DNA of 64,000 bases. Source: Euryodendron excelsum. Lineage: Eukaryota > Streptophyta > Magnoliopsida > Ericales > Pentaphylacaceae. Below the pieces are notes generated by a model that saw nothing but the letters and a program-made list of their open reading frames with translations, was not told the origin of the DNA and did no database searches. The number at the start of each line of letters is the position of its first letter. Positions within the stretch are counted from its first letter, which is position 1. Shown piece by piece: positions 55,374 through 64,000 of this stretch. The position numbers were made by a program, and so were the translations under genes. The stretch spans positions 50,515,836-50,579,835 of the forward strand of contig CM065381.1 of the NCBI GenBank assembly GCA_033060915.1. Direction: 5' to 3'.

Positions 55374-57069
55374 TGTTGAGTCAATGCCTTGATTTTGATG
55401 ATAACAAAACATGGTTAAATGATCTAATAATTCTACTTAGTGTACAGATGAATTATTAATTAGATCTTGACTTGAAGCTTATCATAATAGAGGATTTATG
55501 ATGAAAAGCATGATGAAGTGATGTATTCTACAATGGTGATTTTATAAGAGAATGAAGATGATGGATATCAAAGAAGAAGAATGAAAATGATCAAAGTCTT
55601 GATTTAAAAGATTGAAGACTTTGAGTACTTGAAGATATCTTGCAAGAATGGAAAAAGGAGAGACCAACTCAAAAACATAAAAGCTTTCTTGATAGATGTA
55701 AAGATGTCTTGAAGACATGGAAGGAATCACAAGATTTGGAAAGCTTTCTTGAGTTGTTGAAGTCCATGGAGAAGCCATGTTGATTGAAGAAATGAAGATT
55801 CTAAGTCATGGAAGCTCTCTTGAAGATATTGAAGAAGACTTGAATCAATGGATGAAGCTATGATAATGGAAGAGCCCTACAAGTGATGAAAATGAAGAAA
55901 ACTCACCTTGAATGGATTGAAGATGTTCTTGGAGTCATCTAATCTTGAAGAAGTGTTTGCAAGCTTTAAAAAGCCTATTTAGATGATCCTTGAAGAGATT
56001 AGAAGCTTTGAAAAAGGTTGAAGAAAAGTTGCAAAAATATGGGTTTTGGTAAAAAGAGTCGACCCCTCAAGTTAAAAGAGCTGACTCATTCGAACAGAGC
56101 CTTGGAATTTTGCTGGAAGCTTAAAAGAGTCGACTCCTGGCCAAAAAGAGTCGACTCCTGGCCAAAAAGAGTCGACTCATTGCAACAAAGAACAAACAAT
56201 TCTGCAGACTGCTGAAAAGAGTCGACTCTTGGGACAAAAGAGTCGACTCATTTGGACAGAAACTTGAAAAATCTGCTGAAATGCAAAAAGAGTCAACTCA
56301 TTGTGAAAAGAGTCGACTCCTAGACTCTAACGGCTAGTTTTCTGACAGACGGTATGGGCACAAACATAACTAAATCTTCTCCCATACTTCTCCAACGGCT
56401 AGAATCGATCCATACCTATATATATGAGATATATACAGCTTCAAAGAAGAAGAGTAGAGCAATTATACCATTCATATCAAGTGCATCAAAGCTGAAAATC
56501 ACCTGCACCTAACTGTTACATATTCTTGCTGAGTGTTTAAAGTTATCCATTGAGTTGTATTCATTTGTATACTTACTAGGAGAGTCACTCTTTATATAAT
56601 CTTCATTCATTCTTGTTTGGGTGGGTTTGTAACCTTGTAAGTTTAAGTGTTCTTGGGAAAAACACTTGTAAGTTTAAGAGAAGCTTGGACAAAATCTCTT
56701 GGGTTTTGAAAGCTTGGGAAGAAGCTTTTGTAAAGAGTGAGTTGGGCACTCGTGGCACAACCAGCGGCTATGTAAGGTGTATTGCATAGTGGAATTCCTT
56801 CGAAAGGATCGAAGAAGAGAGGACGTAGGCAAGGTTGGCCGAACCTCTAGAAATCTGGTGCATATTTCTTCTGCCTCTGTTTTGCTTACTTGCTCATTAT
56901 GCATGCTTGCAAATACTTGCTCTAATGAACACTTCATTTGCTTGATACATATACTTTGATTATTTGTTACTAAAATCCATAAACGATTTTTAGTTGAAAC
57001 TCTTGTTAAAAATTCTATAAAACCCAATTCACCCCCCCCCCCCTCTTGGGTTGCCTACTTGGGCCAACA
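55374..57069 (+). mobile_element. 3' LTR of the Sirevirus (1,696 bp)
   Basis: Pairs with 45869-47609. It ends CCAACA at 57069 and is followed by AATCT, the target duplication. Relative to the 5' LTR it lacks one palindrome pair, has a longer C-run (57011-57023), and differs by about 14 substitutions, 13 of them transitions and ten of them C-to-T or G-to-A in the 3' copy. Confidence 0.97.
56053..56320 (+). repeat. GAGTCGACTC palindrome array in Sirevirus U3 (3' LTR)
   Basis: Eight to nine AAAGAGTCGACTC-type sites, arranged as in the 5' LTR but with a two-site difference, and with decay at 56082 (GAGCTGACTC) and 56291 (GAGTCAACTC). Confidence 0.88.
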
Positions 57070-57074
57070 AATCT

Positions 57075-58248
57075 TTCTTAAACCAAAACTTTCCTATAAC
57101 GAAACTTTCCTAAAATGACACTTTCCTATTTCGAAACTTTCCTAATCTGAATATTTCCTAAATTCCAAGCTTTCCTAATCTTCCAAGTCTAAATATTTAA
57201 GTCAATTCTTCTCTAAAATCTTTCCAAGTCAAATCCAATCCTTCTTTTCTAAGTTCCTAAGTCTAGGTTTCCTAAAACCAAGTCTTTCAAAATCAAATCT
57301 TTTCAAATCTTCCAATCAAAGTTTAATCTCTCCATCTTCCAATCCAATTTCCAATTCAATCTCTTTATTCTAATCATATCTTCTATTTTCAATCGGACTC
57401 TTGTCCGAACTACGACTGACTGATTCCTCCAAAAGGATACGTAAGCAAACCCTCATGGGTGCGGTCTCCACATTTTTCAAATTTCAAATTCCACAACATT
57501 TTTTAAGTTTCTATTTCCACAAAATCTTTCCAAATCTCCAATCTATTTTCAAACTTCCAATTTCAAATTTCTATTTCCAAATCTCTATTTCTAATTTTTC
57601 GAACTTTCCAATTTCAAATCTATCCTTTCAAATCACTCTCTTCTAAAATCAAATCAATTTCTTCTTTTCAAATCTATTTCCAAATCTATTTTTCAACTCT
57701 CTTATTTTGCACTTGCATATCATGCATCATGTCTTTAAACATTCGTTTTCAAAGTGGATAGGATTGAACATATGTTAGTTGAAGACTCTCATAGGTGAAT
57801 CTAGGGTAGATTGACATGTAGGTACCGAAAGGGCGGGGTGGGGTGATGGCTTAGTGCGTCTTCCCTATACGTAACCAACCTCCGAACCTAGGATCACTGA
57901 TTTCGAAGACCAAAACAGAGTTATTTTCAAAAAAGGGCTAAATATTTTCCGAAGGTTGCCAAACAACCTGTTTTTCTAAAAACCCTCTTGAGGAGATATT
58001 TTCAAAAACCTTTTTCAAAAACCCTAAGTGTAGTCTTCGGATTATGCTTAGTTTTTAGGTGACCTAACTCACCTTAATCAAGTTAGGTGGTGATTCCAAA
58101 TATTTTCTAAAAGCCCTTTATTCAAGTCAATTTTCAATTCAAACATAGTCGCACTCATTCTTCTAGGAGGGTGAGTTCTGACGAGAGAGTACTGTGTTTT
58201 TCCTGCTTGTGTGTGTATTCCTCGAGTGCGAAAAATCTGGGTGCGACA
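57075..58248 (+). mobile_element. Solo Tat LTR copy 7, right part
   Basis: Resumes the LTR cut at 45868, with the leader repeats (AACTTTCCTAAAATGA), the CGAACTACGACTGACTGATT block near 57406, the TTAGTGCGTCTTCCC block near 57851, and the terminus GAGTGCGAAAAATCTGGGTGCGACA at 58248. The next five bases are CACGT. Confidence 0.9.
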
Positions 58249-58253
58249 CACGT

Positions 58254-59019
58254 ACTTGAGGTGACTAGGGAAAGGGTTTAAATCTGGAATAGGGGCCTAC
58301 AAAACAGAGGGTAAAGGCTTCTCATTAGAAACTGGTAACGCAATATAAGGAATGTTACCTGACTATTGTAACTTTAGAAAATCATTCAATGCTACAACAA
58401 TTTCCTGCAAATCAGTATTCAAGGCTAACTCCTCATTCTCTTTCTCAAAATGCTTATTAATGACAACTTCCAATACATCTTTTTCATCAAGTTAAAAAAC
58501 TTTCTATGCTAAAGAATCAATCACATCAATAGAATAAACAGGATTATCATCACCAGGATATTTCATGGCATTATAAATATTAAAGTTAACAATTTCATCA
58601 TCAAATTACATGGTAAGTCTGCCACTATGAACATCCATCTTAGTCTTGGATGTCTTTAAGAATGGTCTTCCTAATAAAATAGGAGCAGTTTGATCAGCAT
58701 TCTCCATATCAAGCACATAGAAATCAGCAGGGAAAACTAAATCATTAACTTGCATAAGAACATCCTTAACTACACCCTTAAGATAGGCATTAAATCTATC
58801 AACCAATTAAATCACAATACCAGTTTTGTTCAAACGTCCAAGTTTCAAGAAAACATATATAGAATATGGCATGACATTGATAGAAGCTCCTAAATCTATC
58901 ATGGCCTTTTCAAATCTAGTGTTACCTATCATACAAGGGATAGTAAACATACTTGGATCTTTGCACTTCGCAAGGAGTTTTCTTTGAATAACTGTAGAAA
59001 CATTCCCCCCTACTCTCAC
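58254..59019 (-). pseudogene. Athila aspartic protease region
   Basis: Minus-strand frame 59019-58807 has CKDPSMFTIPCMIGNTRFEK and MIDLGASINVMPYSIYVFLK, where DLGAS is the Athila form of the protease active site. The next frame, 58806-58606, gives PADFYVLDMENADQTAPILL and GRPFLKTSKTKMDVHSGRLT, the GRPF motif ending the domain. A stop separates the two (58807/58806). The enzyme would cleave the polyprotein. The region to 58254 is decayed linker that once joined the RT at 41960. Confidence 0.72.
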
Positions 59020-60703
59020 TTTCTCACATCCTTTAAGTCTCTGTTTCCTCTTAATTGTACATAGTTCTTTAAAGAATTTGGTTTAGTGAGGTACTTGTTT
59101 AATAGCATCTAAAAGTGGAATATTTACCTCGCATCTATGAAAAGTCTCATATAAATCTTTATTTTGCGCATCTTTTCTAGATTTTGTTAAAGCCTAAGGA
59201 AAAGGAGGTACTGGTTTATAATAAGAAAGAGGCAAAAACTTACACTTAGGTACTTCATCGTCATTGGGAGCATTCCCGTCTGCAACGACGTTTTTCTCCT
59301 TTTCTTGTTTTGACGATGCAAGGGTTACCTTTACTGGAATCTCAACCTCTTTATCACTTCTGAAGACAATTGCACTTGCATTTTCTCTTGGATTTACTAC
59401 CGTTTGAGAGGGTAATTTCCCTGAACTTTGCACCTCTAGCCGACTAATTGTGGTTGGCATCTGGCCCATCTGATTATCCAAACTTTGAATACTGGCCCTC
59501 ACCTCTTGTTAAAATTGTTTCATCTCTGGTTGAAATTGCAAAGTATTAGTGGCAAGACACTTAACAATATTTTCTAAAGACATACCAGAATTAGAAGTTT
59601 GGCCTAGTTGTTGTCTAAGGGGGTATAGCTACTTATATTGCTAGCAACTTTGGCGGTTTTGAGTCATGGCCTGATTTACTTGTAGATTCCCATACCTAAG
59701 ATTAGGGTGATCCCTTCATCCCAGGTTATACGTGCTCGAATAGCGATTATACTTATTTTGCGGTTGTCTAGAAAAATCACCTACCACATTCACTTGCTCA
59801 ATGGGCTCCTCTTGAAGAGTTGGGCACATATCGGTTGGATGCCCTACTACTGAACAAATCCCACAAGCCTTCACCGTTTGCATATTACCTATAGCCATTT
59901 GATGAACAAGAGAAGTTAGACTCGCAATTTTTTCTTCAAGGGAGGAAATATTTACCTCATTGACATGCTTGGGTGGAGGGTCAAGTCTAGTGCCAAATTG
60001 TTGAGAATTGGCCACCATATTTGCAATTAAGTTTCTAGCGGCCTTAGGAGTTTTACCCACCAAAGCTCCTATCAGTGGGTAGAATACCCTCATAGAAATA
60101 CTAGATAAGAAGTTGCTCGCTAGTTTGATGATGGGGCTAGCTTGCACATAATTTTTTAAAATGTTCCCAATATTCGTGTAGGGTCGCTCCGTTGTGCTAC
60201 CTTACACAACAAATTTCTTTTTGAATGTTGGCCGCCCTTAGAGCTGAAAATTTTTTCTCCAAAAACAACCTCTTCATCTCGTTCCATGTGTTAATACTCC
60301 CAGAGAGTAGATAATAGAGTCAATTCTTAGCCGAATCCTTCAAAGAAAATGGAAAGGCTCTTAATTTAATTTGTTCTTTGGTCACTCTTGTGAGTTTCAT
60401 ACTCGTGCATACTACAGGAAATTCCTTTAGATGCTTGTGAGGATCTTCACCTGCAAGGTCATGAAAAGTGGGCAAGAGATGTATTAGTCCAAATTTTAAT
60501 GCAAAAGTAGTAGTTACATTTAAAGTAGGGAACGTTATGCATAAAGGTTGTTGATTCAAATCAGGGGCAGCAAGCTCTTTCAAAGTTTGATTTCCAGCCA
60601 TGACTTCCTCCTCTTCTAAATTAGAATCGCTAGCAAATAGGGAATCAAGAGCTGGATCATTCTCTGTAGAATTTCTCCAAGCTTCCATTCTTAACCTGTG
60701 CAA
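59020..60703 (-). pseudogene. Athila gag
   Basis: ATG at 60703 (MHRLRMEAWRNSTENDPALD). Capsid-type segments follow: FGLIHLLPTFHDLAGEDPHK and KEQIKLRAFPFSLKDSAKN (to 60320). Later come KAARNLIANMVANSQQFGTR (60147-59716), a zinc knuckle CGICSVVGHPTDMCP (C-x2-C-x4-H-x4-C, about 59868-59824) and the frame 59502-59194. At least three frame changes or stops separate the pieces. The product would be the capsid/nucleocapsid of the element. Gag lies on the right and pol on the left of the solo LTR insertion, as a minus-strand element requires. Confidence 0.75.
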
Positions 60704-61095
60704 AGTTCTCTCTATTTCTGGATCGCACTACAAACCACCTTGATTAGAAGATCGAGTTACAGTCATAAACAATCAAGGAAACTTTAATAAACCATGAAAA
60801 ACATTTCAAGAAAAATCTAAAGTAATGAAAATAAGTAAAAATTCTACGCTAACACAAGAAAAATGCCTAAGAAAACAGTGGAATTTGGCCTCGAGAGAGT
60901 GGGGCTAGTAATCCAAAGGATTAACTAGTCTTGCTCAAAACGTCGTATACTTTCAAAAAACTATAGTGTCAAGGCTTTGTTCTATATGAATCAAAATTCT
61001 GCCAAAACAGTAACCATCGAAAACTAAAGATTTTTTTTTTTAGATTCAAGAATGAAATAACGATCATAAGAAGCACAAAAATCAACTAGAATCAC
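60704..61095 (-). other. Athila 5' leader
   Basis: No coding signal. Between the PBS and gag; A-rich on the plus strand, with a T/A run near 61029. Confidence 0.6.
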
Positions 61096-61118
61096 TCCCT
61101 CGCAATTGCGCCAAAATT
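61096..61118 (-). promoter_or_regulatory. Primer binding site of the Athila element
   Basis: Minus-strand ATTTTGGCGCAATTGCGAGG immediately after the LTR end (CACACCA). It resembles the TGGCGC...TTGC(C/G)-type site complementary to tRNA-Asp used by Athila; the tRNA identity is family knowledge. Confidence 0.7.
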
Positions 61119-62567
61119 TGGTGTGCTATCGCAGGCAACCAAAAATAAAACCTATACTCCTAAAAAATACATGTAGTAGTACGAATAAGGATCGTTTTCA
61201 CGGAGAGTATCTAGCCTAGTTTTAAGCTACTTGAACAAGGATGGGGGGGGGGGGGGGGGGGTTTGGTATAACAAAGATAACTTTAATAAAAATGACTAAG
61301 GAACAATTCAAATTGAAGTATTGAAATCAATCAAAAGAACAAACCTTGGTCTAAGTCAACATCCACCATAGGAATTTTACAACTGATCATCGATGCAAGT
61401 ATATATCCATTCACACTTTGAATATTCATTTTTGAAATTATTTTTCTATCTCTCCTTAATCACAGTTAATTAGAAGACAAGCGATCTCATTAACCCTAAC
61501 TATTAAACAACCCAAGACAAGCACTAAATGTTTAATCTAGTAGTAGCCTTAAGAACTGAAGAGATCGATGAAACTAAACAACACAAGCACAAGCGGTTGC
61601 ATTTAATTTAGTCGAGCATCCTTCCTAAGATCTAATAATTTTTGACACAGCAAATCATTAAATCTTAGTTGCTTCACAAATTAGAGGAATCAAACAATTA
61701 CGGATTTAATATCTAGCCTAGCAGTAGATTGTAGCAAATAATAAACTAGTATGCCTCCTAGTAATTTAATAAGAAAATCATGAAAATAGGCACAGAAGAA
61801 CATCCGATACTCAAAGCATAAATTGAATAATGAAAACAAATTAGATCTCACAGTTGTTTTTTTTAATTCCAAGGCTTCCGTTTCCTTTGACCAAGTATCA
61901 AAGTTTAGCCATACAGGGGCATGATGAAAACTTGAAGGAGAAGTTAGGGAAGAGGCGGGAGAGAGGCATGTCTACTGATGCTTTCTCCTCCTAAATCAAT
62001 ATAAAAAATGCTAACCCTAAAACTAAAACAATCCCAACTTTCATAGACTTCCAAAAATCTGCAGATCTGTATGATCGTTCGAACGCCATATATACCATTT
62101 GAACGCACCAAACCACCATTCGAATGGTGCGTCGAACGCATTTCGAACGGAAAATTTTCTCTCTATATCTTTCGAACACTCTTTGGACCTAAACCTAGTG
62201 TTAACCCGTTTAACGTATCGTTCGAACGTAATTGGACGCATTTGACCACACTTCTGACTGTTTGAACTCCCTTCAAACCCTGTTTCTAATTTAGCGTGAA
62301 TTTGTCCTTTTTAAGCTAGGATTATCTTCCTTGGCATTCCATAGCATCTTGAATCATCTCAATCGGAGCTTGGATGAGAGAGGTATGCCCTAATTACAAA
62401 GCAATGTCAAAACTGTCCAAAATCGCCCAATTAGCTTCATTTTGCACTTATCGCCTCCATTTGCATCATAAATCAAAATATAAGAATAATGAGTATATTT
62501 AGGCACCAAATAAGTGTAAAAGACTAAATATTAAGGGAGAAAAATATGACATTTTGCATTCTCATCA
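61119..62567 (-). mobile_element. 5' LTR of the Athila element (1,449 bp)
   Basis: Matches 36629-38067 throughout with many substitutions and has the same TG/CA ends. It carries a 19-G run at 61243-61261, a mutated TATA box at 62039-62046 (TATGAAAG on the minus strand), and TTCGAA palindromes at 62075-62260. Confidence 0.92.
61243..61261 (+). repeat. Poly-G run of 19 in Athila 5' LTR
   Basis: Nineteen Gs where the partner LTR has six (near 36757). The length matches the run at 5684-5702, in an unrelated element. Confidence 0.85.
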
Positions 62568-63881
62568 ATTACTCTTGTATGTAATACGATATCAGTGTGA
62601 GCTTGTGCGTTCATTCATTTATACATTCATTCATTCATTTGATGAAACTAGGAAAGAAAGTTTTATTTCATTTGATTTTTATACATAGAACTTAAAAGTA
62701 CATTGAAGGGGGAGGGGGAACACTTTCTGCAAGACTTTTTGCCTATTTAGAAATACATTGAAATCCTAAAGTACTCTTGAGTCTTCGGATTTGCTTTCTT
62801 TATGGTTGTTGTCGAGTGGTCATTGAGCAACCTTGCTTTCAGATTGCTCGTGTCTTCTTAGTAGACATATCTCCATGAGAGGAGAGGGATTGGGGCCCCT
62901 TTTTATGAGATGATCTTGATGCATGCCATGAGTCCTTAGGGTCCCTTGGAACTCGTAGGAGTTTATGTAGGCTTTGAATGAGTAAGATTGGCTTTGGGCC
63001 ACTCTATAGGGGGTTGATTATATACATAAGATGTAATGACTTGAGTTACTTTGGAACTCTTGTCTTGAGATGGATATGAATGCATGAGTAATAGCAATAG
63101 AAAATGTATAGGCAACATAACAACAAGAATTAAGTAGTTAAACTCGATAGAAAGTAAGGAAAAGTAAAGCGGTCGCCCTTTCCTCTTTGATTTTAAAATT
63201 GACGCATGTATCTTAAATCCAGCAGAGGTTTAGCTATGCATGGGGTGCTACATAAGCATAAGGTTAGTGGTTACTAATGCTTCCTAAAAAGCTCGGTTCC
63301 CAAACCTTCAAACCTCTGGCGTCTGCACCCGAAAGGGTGAACCCCATTTTTGGTTGGTGGTTCTAGCAGGGGAACTATCAAGAGGCCATCAGATGAAAAA
63401 CCAACTGGCATTCGCTGACAACCAATATACTATTCTCCTTTCTAACTAGAAGGGTTGTAACCAGGTAATAATGCAATGGATGCATATGCTAGTGAACACA
63501 CCAAGTGTATGTGGAATTTTTAAAAGTGGAGGAAAAGGCCCAACAACGCACATCCTATCCTGTTGATTCATTGCATACATAATAGTTAGTATGACATAAA
63601 ATAAAGTGTGAATAAGGGTCCACCTACAAAAAAATGCTCAGAGTTAGTACCTTTATGAAAAACCCAATGCAAGATATGATGGAACAATAAAGTAATATAA
63701 GTGTATGCGTATAAATCAATAGAAAAGCATGACATGTAAAATGGATGCAAGTGATGATACTTAGAAAAATTTTAAAACTGAAGTTTGACTTCGAATGTTT
63801 TTTGAAATATTTTGAAAAGTGGATAGAGTTGGAAAAAGTAATCTACAGTGAAGGGTGAAGAGACATGAAAATGGCCTAATC
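62568..63881 (-). other. Leader of Tat element C, outer part
   Basis: Homologous to 26001-27382 of element B (for example GGGGGAGGG at 62708 against 26217, and ACTCTTGAGTCTT at 62773 against 26281). It begins with ATTAC, the right copy of the Athila target duplication. A short frame 62820-63002 has a counterpart in element B. No gag here; gag is at 35702-36419 beyond the Athila. Confidence 0.7.
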
Positions 63882-63898
63882 CTCTAAGTGTCGCCAGC
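63882..63898 (-). promoter_or_regulatory. Damaged primer binding site of Tat element C
   Basis: Minus strand reads GCTGGCGACACTTAG after the LTR end. Against element 4 (GCTGGCAACTCCACTAGGGACGCTTAG), the middle of the site, about a dozen bases, is missing. Confidence 0.55.
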
Positions 63899-64000
63899 TG
63901 TTGTGCCCCAGTTTTCGCCCAAGCCCTCCTGGTTCTAGAGAAAGCATGGTACTCTCTTTGTTAGAACTTACCCTCCTAGAAGGACAAGTGTAACAGAGTT
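63899..64000 (-). mobile_element. 5' LTR of Tat element C, first 102 bp seen (runs off the right edge)
   Basis: Starts TGTTGTGCCCCAGTTTTCGC on the plus strand, the reverse of the family 3' terminus, and continues with ACTCTCTTTGTTAGAACTTA and CTCCTAGAAGGACAAGTG as in 29810-29866. Confidence 0.75.

Overview
The window is plant nuclear DNA made of nested LTR retrotransposons. I find no host gene, tRNA, rRNA or CRISPR array. The lineages present (Sirevirus-type Ty1/copia, Athila-type Ty3/gypsy and Tat/Ogre-type Ty3/gypsy with LTRs of 4-5 kb) are typical of the heterochromatin of flowering plants. The species cannot be told from the sequence. Nearly every reading frame under about 120 codons is a chance frame in LTR or decayed element DNA.

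One Tat/Ogre-like LTR family dominates. Its LTR runs from TGTAAGCACCC to GCGCGACA and is 4.4-4.95 kb long. Nine complete or partial copies add up to about 29.7 kb of the 64 kb. Left part (1-10941): a minus-strand LTR (1-4931) abuts a second minus-strand LTR fragment (4932-7764), which abuts a plus-strand LTR fragment (7765-10941). These are LTRs inserted in LTRs of the same family. Region 10942-22740 is a plus-strand Tat element with a full 4,630 bp 5' LTR, a PBS, a decayed gag, no recognisable pol, a decayed antisense ORF and a roughly 48 bp tandem repeat. Region 22741-35701 holds a truncated minus-strand LTR placed in the RT of a second Tat element (B, minus strand). B has a decayed protease/RT region and a 5' LTR that is split by a complete solo LTR (29783-34171, target duplication AGAAT).

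The right part is a four-deep nest. Tat element C (minus strand, internal pieces 35702-36628 and 62568-63898, LTR from 63899 to the window end) was hit by an Athila element (36629-62567, minus strand, LTRs 1,439 and 1,449 bp). A solo Tat LTR (42096-58248, plus strand, target duplication CACGT) landed in the Athila. A Sirevirus copia element (45869-57069, plus strand, target duplication AATCT) then landed in that LTR. The Sirevirus is young and almost intact. It has a tRNA-iMet PBS, a gag with two zinc knuckles, a full protease-integrase-RT-RNase H pol, a third (env-like/Transposase_32-type) ORF with one frame break, six polypurine tracts and LTRs that differ by about 14 substitutions.

The best candidates for new biology are regulatory rather than protein-coding. 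A 10 bp palindrome, GAGTCGACTC, is repeated in the Sirevirus U3 and again just upstream of its third ORF. Tat LTRs carry 157 bp tandem units in U3. A conserved AG|GTAGG donor-like site in seven Tat leaders may pair with pyrimidine-rich acceptors just upstream of gag. Palindrome clusters occur upstream of or near the promoter in all three lineages. No convincing undescribed defence or catalytic system was found.
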